The notes under the pieces are model-generated. The model was not told the origin of the DNA. It searched no databases and worked only from the letters and a program-made list of their open reading frames with translations. Shown here piece after piece: positions 37,348 through 49,795 of a stretch of 64,000 nucleotides of DNA. This stretch comes from Rhynochetos jubatus. Lineage: Eukaryota; Chordata; Aves; Eurypygiformes; Rhynochetidae. Location: positions 101,033,086 to 101,097,085 of the forward strand of contig CM050650.1 in the NCBI GenBank assembly GCA_027574665.1. Reading direction: 5' to 3'. How positions within the stretch are numbered: the first letter of the stretch is position 1; every line of letters starts with the position of its first letter. A program made the translations under genes and the position numbers.

Positions 37348-38296
37348 TGGGTAGGGTCTGTTTCACTGTCCCACTTGGTCTCCAAAGGGTGTTTCAAAGG
37401 CTGAGAATTTGAGATACGCTATAAAATTCTGTAGTGATGGGCCAAATATTAACATGCTAGGGGCTGCCATAAATAATAAAAATAATCAGCAGCATTTTCA
37501 TAGCCCAGTTTTTTTATAATTTTCTCTCTCTTGTGCTCCTCTTCCAAATACTGTCTGTCTTCCCTTTCAGCCTTAAAGTCACACTATGTTTCAGTGGTGT
37601 TTCTGAGCATCTTACGCATTAATCATCATGAAGTTTGTTTCCCCCAACATTTTTGCAAACAAAATTTTAATTTGTTTTTGCCAAAACCAAATAAGGAAAA
37701 AAGAATAATGTGATTCAATGTTTGAAATGAAAAGGTTTGAAGTTTTACTTGTTTGGCACATCTTGAAATTTTTCTGTAGGAAACATCTTTTTTTTTGTAA
37801 ACAGATAATACTCACATGTCTTCTGAAGAAGCATAACATAATTTTATCATGCTACAGTAGCAAAGCATACACTTTTGGAGAGTATAGTCTTTGCATGTAT
37901 TTAGAGTTATCTCTGTGAAATGCTATTATAAATAATGAAGTTACTATTCTTGCCCTTCTTAGGGACTAGCACCAATTAATTTGACTAGTAACTTCATCCA
38001 AAAAAGGGAATTAAACTTATGTCAGTCTTTCCTAAAGTGTGATTATTAACCTCTGTACTAATTCCTCTGGCAAACCAATAGAGTATATGCTGTACTTCAA
38101 ATACTAATTTTCCTTGAAATCTTTTAACCAAGTGCTGCCTATGGGGCTGTGCTTAAAGTTATAAGAATTGGGTTTAGCGGTCTTAATTAAAAGTATTTTG
38201 TTAACCCAAACAAAGCTTACTCTGAAGCCTAACAATGTTTCCAAACCTAGTAAATGATTACTAAGTAAATAACTACTGAATTAAGAATAATTGACT

Positions 38297-38310
38297 CCCC
38301 CCCCCCCCCC
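38297..38310. repeat. C14 homopolymer
   Basis: Fourteen consecutive C residues directly after GACT, in an otherwise AT-rich region. Long C runs are uncommon in such DNA and prone to length errors in sequencing. Confidence 0.9.
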
Positions 38311-39885
38311 GCCTTGAAATCTTAATTCAAATAAAACTTCTTTATTTATTTTTATATTAAATAATTAGGTAATTAAGGAATGATTCAACTACTGGAGTGA
38401 CATTTAGTAATTAAACAGAACAAGACTGTAACATCATTGATGTGGAAGGCATGAGTATCCTATGACCTCTTTCTGAAAATTCTATCATTTTAAGATGAGA
38501 TTTTATATTGCAGCTTTTTTTGTAAGGTCTTAAATCTCTTAAAGCTTTTGTGCTACTACAAGGTCAGGTAGTTTATTTATCACTGGACATTGGCTCACAA
38601 GACTACATTTCCTAGACCAGTGTGTTCCTGTGCTAAGCACCATGCCCTTCAGCACAGCCAGTCAGGCCTGCGTACCCTTCAACACACACAGCCTGCCCAG
38701 CTCCCAGCGTGCACTGAAGCCTCCTTTCCCACCCTGAAGGCCTGGTTGCAAGTATCTCTGTCTCTTCTCTTTTACTTCTCACTCCATTTTCACTAGTTTC
38801 CCAATCCCATGTGGCTGTCACGTTTTCATGTATACGTATGCATGTGCATATTCTCATAAAATGCTTGAGGAATTTGTCCTGCTACAGCAAGGAAGTTAAA
38901 CATGATGAGGGGCAGAGTTATTGGGAATGATTCATGTGAGGGAAAACCAGGTCCAGCAGATCATATGAATGAGACATTCCAATAGATGACAATGAGTCTT
39001 CTTACTCAACTCCTTGTTAGACCTAAAAAGCTTTTTTTGGGAAAGGTTTCTAAGGAGAGATGCTTATCTCCTCCAAAATGAAGAAACCTGGTACGTAGAT
39101 GACAAGGAAGGGAGGTAAGAGCAGAAGCAGAATTTTCTTCCTTTCTAAAGTCATGTTTTCCTTGACATAGTTTCGTGGGGTTTCATTTTTCTGACTTTAT
39201 ATTGGACTTGACTTTCTAGCTTGACTTTCTGACTTTATTGGAACTGTCCAACAGTCCACACAGAGTGCAGCTGGTGACACATGGCTGCACTGCAGTGAGA
39301 AATTAACTGATGATTTGGGGAACTATTGCGGGCTAATCCTTGCATGGAGGGAGCTGAATAGTCAACTGATTAAGGGGATTAACTGTCTAAAATTAATTAT
39401 AACAAAGAGCAATGAATCTAAGAACATATTGGGATGTGTATTGGTGTTTGAAGCTCAGAGTATATGGGATGGTAGTAAATGAACAAAATGAACTCTGAAA
39501 AATGGGAAGGAAAATAAAATAGTTGAAAAATAATTTTGATTGTTCCCTCAGCAAAAGGATGGATTTCATACGCAAAATATGTATTTAAAATTTCCTCTGT
39601 ACCCAAGAGACTTCTTGAGGTATATTGTCACTAATTTTTCCATCTTAACTGGTTAGATTGAGAGATTAATCCCACTCATAGTTCAGATTTCACTGCTGCA
39701 TCGATATCAGTCCTCACTGCCACAGCTAAATCATCACTTTAACAAAGTGAAATATACCTTTGATTTTCTCAAAGGCCTTTCTTAAAAGAACAAACTTTGC
39801 ATTTCAGAAATGAGACAAACCCCCAGAGCTTAATTGATGTTTCTAGGAAGGCTGACATGTAGGATGCAAAAAGACACCAACTACT

Positions 39886-39933
39886 AAAATAAAATAAAAT
39901 AATAAAATAAAAATAAAATAAAAATTAAAAAAA
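39886..39933. repeat. (AAATA)n microsatellite
   Basis: About 48 bases of AAAAT/AAATA units with a few unit-length irregularities, ending in an A run before GGGTATG. Confidence 0.9.
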
Positions 39934-42900
39934 GGGTATGACAGTATAGGGTTATCAGCTGACTAACTCGTACCGGTGTGAGCCAGTAAGAATCGTAATT
40001 GACTTGATATAAATCCTTTCCCAAGGAAGTAAAAGTTGTAATGAGAATATACTGTGTTAAACTCAGATCTTTTTTCCTAATGTTTTAAAAATTTACTCTC
40101 CAATTACACATATTTTACAGACAGCTTTCTGCAAAGTAAATCACATTTACTGTAACATATTTTCTTCAAAATATTTCTCCTGAAAAATACTGATTTATTG
40201 ACTCTTTTAGGACTCATACACATTTTCTCTCACTCTACACAGTGCCTCAAATTGTCATGAGAGCTATCTTTTCAATAGGCCCCATGCTCTGAAGGGGTTC
40301 AAAAAGGACCTTATTCGTTCTGCTGTACTGAAAAGCCTTTATGATTTTTTCAGGACAGTCTTATACCAACAGAATGACGCCTTTAAAATAGTGGTTTATT
40401 AAAAGTTCTACCTAATTTTGTGTAAGAACTTGTACAACTTTGTGCAGCTCCAAAAATTGGTTAGAAGAAAGTATTTAGTAGGCCTGATTCGGTTCTGTGC
40501 TTTTAAAAATCGTGCCCTTGTGTATACTGGGAATTCATCTTCCTGAAATCTGTATGCTGCTGAAAAGAACAGAATATATTTAGCTGCCTTTTTTCTTGGA
40601 TAAAAAAGGAACATCTTTGGTAAAAGCAGGTCAAAAAGAGGTTAGAAGTTACAGCTTTGGGAGGTACTTTATGCTAATTCAGACATTTGCCTGGAATTTA
40701 GTTCTTTCATATCAGAAAAGTGCTCTTTAATTTCTCAGTGGTACAGAGCTATCCAGAGAGGGAACAGTCTTCTGGTCTCTGTTAAAGCTGTTGCCTTACA
40801 GGAAAGAGACAGGCTGGTGTTAAAGTCTTGGAATTATTGTACAAATGTATGGAACAAAGTAGAGAGTAAACAATCCACCTTGTACTATATCTATTTTTAA
40901 GGAGAAATTGCTATACATTTTGAAATCTCTGTCTTTGAGCATTTCCAGCTATCTGCCAGGTGCTGATAGCAAGATTCAAAGATTCCTAGTAACAGAAATT
41001 GAACACTGTAAGCATCATGCTAAAGTCTGAAATCAGGTTTAAAATAAAAATCAGTAGCAGATGTGGGTTTAACTAGATTTCATTATGCTTCATTAAGTTT
41101 TTCTCTTCAATAATTTTTCAAAGACAAGTCCTCAATAGAATATAAGCCTTAAATCCATGAGGCATTGGGGTACAATTAACACTCTTAGAAGGAGGAAGTG
41201 GAGTAGAGAAGATAATACTGCTGGGCCTGGAGGATTGTATTGATCTGCCTAATGCCTTGCCTACTCCATAAATCTTTCAGTGGTGTCATTGAGCTTGCAA
41301 TTACAGAACATGATTACTTATGCCAAAGTTTCATTTCCCCTATTATATTACAGTCATAAGCCATCATACTAAAAAATCTGTGCTATAGTGCAATTCATAC
41401 TCCACTACCCTGAAGCCCATACAAATCTACTTTTTGTTCTGTTTAGGTAGAAGGAATGATACCAAAGTATTAAGTGTCTTCTAAGTTGTTTCTTTCTGCT
41501 GCACAGCTTTAACATGTTAGACCTTCATGACCTGAGGTATTTCTGAAACCCAAGAGTAACTTTATGCTTTTGGTATAGCCTATAGACAATAAAATTGTGA
41601 AAAAGGTCTTGGTCTGCTGACTGATTGTTCGTTATTATAGCTGTACAAATGTGTTGACACTTTAAAACAAGATGCCACCCATTCCTTTGGTATGTGTAAA
41701 AAGCAGGCAGAACTCAAGTGTTAAAGAATTCCTACACCATATTAATGTACAATATCTTAAACACATTGGGATGGGAAGGCAGAAAGTGGGACTAGGTACG
41801 GAAGCCTCAGGTAAAGGAAGCGGGGTGCATGCTGAAGATATTCCTTTTCACAGAAGCAATCACTTTGCAGATAGTTAAAATAACTTGTATCAAAGACCAT
41901 TAAATAGATGAAAATCGTCTTTGGTAATCCCAAGAAACAGAGATTCTTCCCCATATTTCCCATCTTTTTTGAGCCATATTCAAGCTGTAACATTCAGGTC
42001 TTCAGCCCCAGATTTATTGAGGAGACTAAATTACTGATGCATCACTGTTGCCATCCCAGGTGGAAAATTTGGCAAAAGCAAATACTGTGTAAATTTTTTT
42101 TTTTAATTTATTTCCTTCATATTAAAATGTTTCATCATCCTGAATCAGTGAAATGGCCTAGATTACCATTAAATGTCATAAACCTATGTTTATTAAAGGT
42201 ATTTAGGTAAGCATATTTAGGTTGTCCATTGATGGTTTTGTTATAATTTAGTAAATGATTTACAAAAAATTCAAATTAAATAATTTTTCAATTATTAGCT
42301 ATACAATTGTAAATCAATATCAATCAATGTGTGACTTCTATTATGAGTGTTAGTTTCTTTTTTAAAATCAAAAATATTGCTGCTCATAACTGTAATAGTT
42401 CATAGTGCTCTTTCAACAAAAATATTTTGCTTCACCTCTAAAGCATTACTCTATCACTGTCTTTCTCAATAGCTCTAAGTAACGATCAATAAAAAAAGTC
42501 TCATTAATTACCATTAATTAAGGCAAGGACAGAAATGACAGTACAAATGCAGATTAAATATTTTTGGTTCTCTGTATCAGATAATAGCAAGTGGTGGATG
42601 TCTAAGAGAAGACCAGGGTAAGTTAGTAATACTCCTACCATATCATCCCCTTACTATCAGGTAGTTTTTAACTTGCTGATACACTCTCACATCTATAGGT
42701 GCATTCCTTTTATAAAATGTATTCCCTTAAACCTTAACTATCAGGGGAAGATTCGTACCAAATGAAAACCTGCAGTATTGCACATAGGAGTTGTGAGTCT
42801 CTGCGGTCTTCAAAGGTTTCTTTCTTATGTTAGTGATCTTTAGGAAGGAAAACAGGCTAGAACAGAAATCAATAATATCCCACACAGCTATCCTTAGTAC

Positions 42901-45032
42901 AGGTAGTCCTCAAGACAAACTCTATGTTTTTAGCTAAAAATAATCCAGATGTTCAAAAATTACACAGCCCCTCCTTTATATCCAAGAGTAATACCTCACC
43001 ATAACTGCTAGGTTGAACAGCTCACTATAAATTTACTTTTACATTACCGATGAAAATTGAAAGGGCCAAAAGTCAGAGGTTATTAGGTCTTTTGTTGTAA
43101 AGCTAGGAATTCAGAAGCAGCTCCTGGATTTAGCAGGTTCATCTAATTAATGATAAAATGCATCATTATGGATGTTAGCCAAATATCTGTTCCAGTTTTC
43201 TACTGTCTCTACAGATACCGACTCTTCTAATATGAGAAGTATTACATGAGCAGTCTTTATTACTTAATTGAATTATTTTAGTGACATCACAAAGAAAGAA
43301 AGAAAGAAAAAAATCTGTTCTTGTTGAAGAACAGATGAATTTAAAAAGCACAATAAGAATTACAACTCTATCAAGAATTAGCAAGAAACATTTTAGGAAA
43401 ACCAGGATCAGTTCTTTTCTACACACAGATAAATCTGGATGACCTTAGCTTTACATGAACGTTTAAAGAATGTATAACATTTTCTGTTTTTTCTTTAACT
43501 GCACAAATTGATCAGATCATAGATACTGCCTATTGCTTAGAATAGTAATATGAACCATTATGACTTCACTTCTCTTTTATATTTTAACTACCTGGTGCTT
43601 ATACTTGTAAGAGGAACATTCCCAATTACTGTGAATCATCTGTTTTAAAAGAGAAGTTCTCAGAATTTGGGACTGGGCTACTCTAGCACTCTACCAAACA
43701 GTTCTTAAGCAAGGATCATGGCTTCATATAAGACAACGTTTGATGCCAACAGGGTGTCCGGAGGTGACTGCCTGGGTTTTGCATGTAAGAGCGTTTAATA
43801 GCAGAGACAAGATCCATTAATTGTGATCTGGAGTTTCATTCAGAAAGTCATTGCAGGCACAGTTGATTTGACAATTTAAAGCTAGTCTAGGGATGAACAA
43901 TCTTCCTCTGGAGATTTCTTGTACCATATCAACACATTTTCTTGGAGTTTTCAGCCTAGTTGTGAAAAAATACCCTTTTGTGTAGATTTGTGACTGTAAT
44001 TCCTGTTACCATTGCAGCTAATATCTCAATATAGTTATTGATTAGAAATGCATTTGGTTAGTTTTTTTCAACTACATTTTTTTTTTTTTTCTGTCACCCT
44101 CATGTATTTTCTGTGTAACTAAAATTTCCCTGATTCTTTTTCAGTCATGATATGACAACCTAGCACAATATTTGGCAAAGGTTTCTCACTTTGCAGCTTA
44201 GACAAATAATAAAAATAATAATAATTAAAAAAAAAAGTAATAAAGACTTATTTGTATGGGAACACTCAGGAAAATTAAGTCAAATAGCTATAGGTATGAA
44301 GTTACTGTGCATATGTTAAAGCACATGGAACAGTGTGAATTATCTCTGTCAGAGTGTTAGGTTAGCTTTAGTCTGTTATTCAGTGACAAACTGGCTTCAA
44401 TGGCAAATCCAGTTTCGTTTGTCCTCCAGTGTCATTCCTCTGGCTTCCTGTTCCTGCTTCTACACTATGCTGCCCCCTTGATTGTACTAATTCTGGGTTT
44501 TGTGAGTTCATGCTATAAGCTAGATTTCTGGTCAACAGGTTAAAACCAATCTTTTTCTTATCTGATTTTTTTTTGATGTAGATCATATCAGTTACCATGA
44601 GTAAAGGGGATACCACAAGGCAGAGAGCTGTTGTGATTGAGAAGCACTAAATCATGTGGAATCACCAGTTTCACTAACTCTTGTTCTGTGCAGATAGGCA
44701 AATCTGATACAGAAAGATGAGGCTTCACGCATAATGTTATGTTAACTCACTGTATGGCTTAGTAGTAGAGTCCAAACTTGCTTGACCTACTGACCCAAGT
44801 CTCTCTCTGTGATTTTACTGCACAGAGGGACTTTCCAGGAAGGGGCAACTGGCTCAGACCTGAGCTCTGCCTCTCCAGACAGAGGCATATGTCTTCCGGT
44901 TGTGCGAATCGAATCTTGCATTCACGTGTGCTCTCCCTGTCAGTACACTCAGGGCAGAGAGGATGAGGGCTAGGAAGAGGCTGTCCTCCCAAAAAATTAT
45001 TCCAGAGAGGGGTTGATGAGAATGCTGCTGGA

Positions 45033-45050
45033 GATGCATGATGCATGATG
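45033..45050. repeat. GATGCAT short tandem repeat
   Basis: GATGCATGATGCATGATG: two and a half copies of a 7-base unit, inside the GC-richer patch near 45 kb. Confidence 0.7.
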
Positions 45051-47211
45051 TAAAGACACAGCCTCTTCATTTTCTGCCATGTTCCATGAAAACAGGTTTA
45101 TACCTTCATAGGAAATAAGCACTAAGAAAGAAACCCGTACTTCTATCACTACTTTCTCTTCCTTATGGGAAGAGCCCAGATAGAACCTCAATCTGGCTAA
45201 CTTGACAGGTGCAAAAAAAGACAACAATATTTTTTTTCAGTAGGAAACCACTGAGTACTGCATTAAGTTTGTCTGCTGAAGTTAGCTTGTTGTTTTTCCT
45301 ATGTATGTTACACATTGCAGAATGTATCTTTTGGTATAAGGAAAAAGCCCAGCCAAGCTGCAGATGTTATTGTTCAATGCAGCACACCTTACAGTGTTCC
45401 TGCTAGCTTAATGATAGCCTGAAATGTTAATTTAACGTTTAATTACTGGGAGGATCATAGAAAGAAAATAGTAATTCTTAAAAATATATATGGAGTCTGG
45501 TGCATAAATGTGTATTGAAAAGATGAGAAAAGGTTAATGGTAAGAGAAAATGAACAGATAGAGGATAATATTAGTATTAGATTTTACAGAGCAGAAACAT
45601 TGTCTTATAGAAGACAGAGGAAACACTCAAGGGAAAAAATATTGTTTTAATATGACAACAAGAAGCAGAGAAGAGAAACTTAAAGGCAATTCAAGCTTGT
45701 AAGGTAACTGAATTTAGCAGGAAGTAAGGAAGAAATAATATCTGTTTCAGTTGCCTGCAACAGAAGCTGGTTATAAAATGGAAAATGACATTGTCAGAAG
45801 CCATTGTTTCAAAAATCAGATATAGCTGAAATAAATTGATGTCCCGGGTGATAGCATGAGAACTTCAGGTATTAACTTAAAAACTTCTCTCCTATTCTCT
45901 TTCTGTGGTGTTTCAAACACCATTTAAAAAAGAGTCAGGCACAGCAGCTGATTAAAATATGTGTGTGAAAGATCTAGAGGTCATTACAAATATAAAATTT
46001 CTGACACTGTTTGCAGAATAATTTTGGAAAAGATCTCTGTATCTTTGCGTATTATATATGATAATTTACTCAACCTGGTGTTGATACCAATGCAAATAGT
46101 GTTAAATAGCAATAATCTGCTCTCTCAAAGCCCTAACCAACCAAATTACTTTTAATATCGAATACAATGAAAACTGAAATAAACTTTGCTTCAGATAAAT
46201 ATTATAACCACTATTTATTTTTGTTTATATACATGGGTATATATATTTGATTTACTCTTTTTAAAATCCTGCCAAATTCAGAGTTCACCTGACATATACT
46301 ATTGAAGAAATACCCATTAACAGTGACATGTTTGTATTTCAGTGTAGAGACACTGCTATAGATACATGCAGTTGTGAATATAAAACCATCTAGGAAGTCT
46401 TAAAAAATGTTTTGAATAGAAGGCTCTTTGTACTTTATAATTGGAAGGCTTGCTTTCTTTTAAAACCCTTAAAACTCTGAAGACGTTATTTAAAAAACTT
46501 TACAGTGCTTTGCTTATGTGTTGTCTCATTTGAAAACGTCTTGAAAAGGACTTGGGAGACAAACTCTGAGTGTTACAGGTCTGTGAATGGCACTGGTTGT
46601 ATTAAATTTCCTTTGTTGCATTGAATCTTTCTACTTGATACAATATTTTCTCCTTAAATAGCAGTTCATAACTGATGTGTCAGATGTCTCAAAAGTCAAC
46701 CCTCTTGCCCGTGACTGAACCTGTAAGCAGATGGTTCAAATAGCTCAGAAAATGCTGGGCCATTGAAAAAAAATGGCTAGACTGTTTAAATCTTTGGCAC
46801 AGTGCCAGGTGGCATCAATGACTGCTTAGAAAGGGAGCTGATTTGTTAGGATTTCCATAGCTTTCACAGATGAATATGCAACCTGGCTTAGTCTATTATT
46901 TGGGCAGAACTATGTACACTTCAAGATTAGCCTCTTTACTGAATGTGTTTCACTTTCTTTCTTCCAGTAGTGTTGAAGACAGACCTTGAACAGAACAGAT
47001 CTTGGACAGCCAGATTTGGATTTGAGAGTTTTTATTTTGTGGTGGGTTGACCCTGACTGGAGGCCAGATGCCCACCAAAGCTGCCCTGTCACTCCCCCTC
47101 CTCAGCTGGACAGGGGAGACAAAATATAATAAAAGGCTCGTGGAGTGAGATAAGGACATTCACCAACTACCATCTTGGGCAAAACAGACTCAGCTGGGGA
47201 AACTAGTTTAA

Positions 47212-47217
47212 TTTATT
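47212..47217 (-). promoter_or_regulatory. LTR polyadenylation signal AATAAA
   Basis: The minus strand reads GGTAATAAATTAAAC here, about 180 bp before the 3' end of the LTR, where an R/U5 boundary signal is plausible. Activity is unknown. Confidence 0.45.
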
Positions 47218-47432
47218 ACCAATCAAATAACAGAACGGCAATGAGAAATAAACCCAAGTCTTAGAACACCTTCTCCCATACCTCCCTTTTTCCCAGGCTT
47301 AACTTCTGATTTTCAATACCTCCTCCCCCCAAGCAGCACAGGGGGACAGGAAAGGGTTGTTCTGGTCAGTCCATCACATGTTGTCTCTACCAGTCCTTCC
47401 TTCTCAGGGGAGGACTCCTCACACTGTGCCCT

Positions 47433-47780
47433 TGCTCCAGTGTGGGGCAGGGAGACACGGGAGACAGTCCTCCATGAAATTCTTCAATGTGAGCAGCCTG
47501 CTCCAGCATGGGTCTCCCACGGGGTCACAAGTCCTGCCAGCAAACCTGCTCCAGCCTGGGCTCTTCTGTCCATGGGGCCACAGGTCCTGTCTGCTCCAGC
47601 ATGGACTTCCCACAGGGTCACAGCCTCCTTTCGGCATCAACCTGCTCTGGTGTGGGGTCCTCCCCAGGCTGCAGGTGGGTCTCTGCTCCCCTGTGACCCT
47701 CCATGGCTGCAGGGAACAGCTGGCCTCACCATGGTTTGCACCATGGGCTGCCAGGGAATCTCTGCTCTGGTGCCTGGAGC
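47433..47780 (-). repeat. Tandem array inside the LTR (~45-50-bp units)
   Basis: On the plus strand, TGCTCCAG or close variants (TGCTCTGG, TGCTCCCC) recur at 47433, 47499, 47547, 47592, 47643, 47684 and 47763. They are followed by (C)ATGGG-type and CACGGGGTCACA/CACAGGGTCACA-type blocks. Spacing is mostly 41-51 bp, with longer gaps at the first and last steps. The array lies downstream of the LTR TATA box in the direction of transcription. Confidence 0.85.
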
Positions 47781-47901
47781 ACCTCCTCCCCCTCCTTCCC
47801 CACTGATCTTTTGGTCTGCAGAGTTTTTACTCTAACACATTCTCACTCCTCTCTCTGGCTGCAGTTGCGCAGTTCCCCCCAACCACCACCACCCTTCCCC
47901 T

Positions 47902-47910
47902 CTTAAATAT
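47902..47910 (-). promoter_or_regulatory. TATA-like box of the long LTR
   Basis: ATATTTAAG on the minus strand (CATATTTAAGAGGGG context), about 180 bp from the LTR start at 48089, a normal position for a U3 promoter element. Confidence 0.5.
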
Positions 47911-48089
47911 GTTATTCCAGGGGCGATACCACCATTGCAGATGGACTCAGTCTTGGCCAGTGTCAGGTCCATCTTGGAGCCATCTGGCATTGGCTCTGTT
48001 GGACGTAGGGGAAGCTTCTTCACAGCTTTTTACAGAAGTAACCGCTGTAGCTCCCCACTTCCAAAACCTTGCCTCACAAACCCAATACA

Positions 48090-49716
48090 ACTTTACTGGG
48101 CTTGACAGTACTCTTCTAAATACGTACAAAAACCTGCTAAGCACGAGGCATGGAATAGCTTGCACTGGCACGGTGTTGCCTATAGTCCAGTCACTACCAC
48201 AGGCCTCAGAGAGGTGACTGTTTATGTTTTGACCTTGAACTTCTCAGTGGGCTCAGAGTAAGTTGGTTCATTCCTTTCATAGTTTCTCCACTGTAATAAT
48301 GAGGGACATTATGGATTGTGGAGCTTCATGCTTTGGTGACCTACAGCTCTGGGGCAATAAGCTGCATAAACCCACTGATCTTGGTGTCAGATTTAGCATT
48401 CTCAGTGTCTTGTCTTGGATCCAAGCCTGGCTGTCTGCTCTGCCACATGAAGCCTGAAGCTGTGATGCAGGGCTCTCTGCCCTGGTACCAGAAACCTGAG
48501 CTGGCCCTCCCCTACCAGTTGCAGTTCACATGGGAACTGTTCTAGAACAGCAGGTGTTCAGCAATTGCAGGCACACCGCAATTACTGATTAAAATTTCCA
48601 CTTTTCTCAGTCATATGAGAAGAGACAACTGCTGTGATATAGATATGTTTGATTTTATAGCTGAAAAGAAAAAGATATGGGGGCTTACATAATTTGAGAA
48701 TTATTCTGTTTTGGTGCTGCCAAGAATGGGGTTTGGGTTTTAAATGCCCATCTTGGAATAAGCTTGAAAAACACTTATTTCAATCCACTTTTGATAGAAA
48801 CCAAATTGAAAAATTACTTCAAGTTTCATATTTTGGCCACTCCTATCTAACTAGTTATTTCTCTTTACTATGTGAAATATTCAAGGTGATGATAAAAAAA
48901 TCTAGACATATTCAACATTTACCCTTTTTCTTAAACCAATGAGCTGTAAATAGGCTGAGGTTTTTTGTTTTAAGTGGAATTAGACAGACACAGGTATGAA
49001 ATTGCTCTCCAAGGCTAATTTGCAGACCATCCACTTCCTCAATCTTTATAACAGCTCTTGGTATTTTAATGACATTCTTTTTTCTTAGTAGTGGTGGAAA
49101 AGGAGGAAGAAAAAGGAGATTTTGCTTTGGTGTTATTCAGTACCATAACTGTTTTCTGTACTTGGCAGTCAGCAAGTGACACTCATCCATTACATAAAAG
49201 AAATGGTCTTTTGGTAAACGGTACCAGTGCAACAGTGAAGTGGTAGTATACACTTCAGCCTCAGATTAGGCTGATGAACAGGAGAATCTGTAAAACCTAT
49301 ACATCTGTAATTTTAAGTGCTACTTGTATCCAGCTTTTTCTTTGACAGTTTTCTATTTTTCATACAATTTGATGCTGAAGCTGACCTCCAGCATATGGCT
49401 GTGGGTCAGGCAGATGAGTCTTCAGAAATATTTAGAAAGTCTCCGCATAAAGCAAAATGAAAATGATTGGTTTTGGAAGATAATTCCATTTTAGTCAGCT
49501 TTTAATATTTATTGCTATAAGATCATCAATATTCTTAGCAGAAATAAACCCCCCAATTTAACAGCAATCTGTTTATCCTAAATCATTTATCCTTAAAGAG
49601 AAATGATGGGTGTATTCAATTCACTGCATTTTAAAAGGAATAATTTATGTTTATTCTCCTAATTAATTTGGTTGTCCTGATAATCTGACTGCTAGAAAAC
49701 TAATCCTGAAAAATTT
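48090..49716. other. Non-coding stretch; GC-moderate part next to the LTR is unexplained
   Basis: 48090-48560 is richer in G and C than average and directly abuts the LTR. I do not recognise it as retroviral internal sequence: no polypurine tract precedes the LTR terminus on the minus strand. 48560-49716 is ordinary AT-rich DNA. No gene is recognised. Confidence 0.5.
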
Positions 49717-49795
49717 ATAGAATCGTAGAATTATTTGGTTTGGAAGGGACCTTATATATCATTTGGTTCCAACTCATTTGCATTTGATAGCAAGG
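49717..49795 (-). mobile_element. CR1 LINE 3' end, antisense, short
   Basis: ATAGAATCGTAGAATTATTTGG followed by TTTGGAAGGGACC and ATCATTTGGTTCCAACTC is the antisense form of the CR1 3' terminus. Only about 80 bp is recognisable before similarity fades. No reading frame remains. Confidence 0.88.

Larger units (their letters stand above)
37348..47037. other. Non-coding AT-rich stretch with simple repeats
   Basis: No gene is recognised. A C14 homopolymer is at 38297-38310, an (AAATA)n array at 39886-39933, and a T run at 44078-44090. GC-richer patches lie at about 38580-38820 and 44760-45070. The latter is open for 103 codons on the minus strand (44759-45070) but matches no family I know. The rest is unremarkable. 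Confidence 0.55.
47038..48089 (-). mobile_element. Solo GC-rich LTR, ~1.05 kb, minus strand
   Basis: A second LTR family. On the minus strand it starts TGTATTGGGTTTGTGAGGC and ends GGGTCAACCCACCACA, giving TG...CA ends. It has a TATA-like ATATTTAAG (plus-strand 47902-47910) and an AATAAA signal (plus-strand 47212-47217). These features and the block AAGCTTCCCCTACGTCC match a long LTR type I know from neoavian genomes. Its centre is a GC-rich array of about 45-50-bp units. Neither flank shows a primer-binding site or polypurine tract, so it appears to be solo. The flanking pentamers (TATTT and ACTTT) do not match, so the target duplication has decayed or a border is a few bases off. The GC-rich array keeps several frames open by chance, up to 149 codons at 47357-47806. 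Confidence 0.88.

Noticed and set aside
47357..47835. Open frames of 149 and 131 codons, the longest in the window
   Set aside because: They lie inside the GC-rich tandem array of an LTR, overlap each other in several frames, and reflect repeat composition and not a gene.
48241..48310. MIR-like string (AGTTTCTCCACTGTAATAATGAGG)
   Set aside because: Short resemblance to the MIR core only; no tRNA-like head or LINE-derived tail around it.
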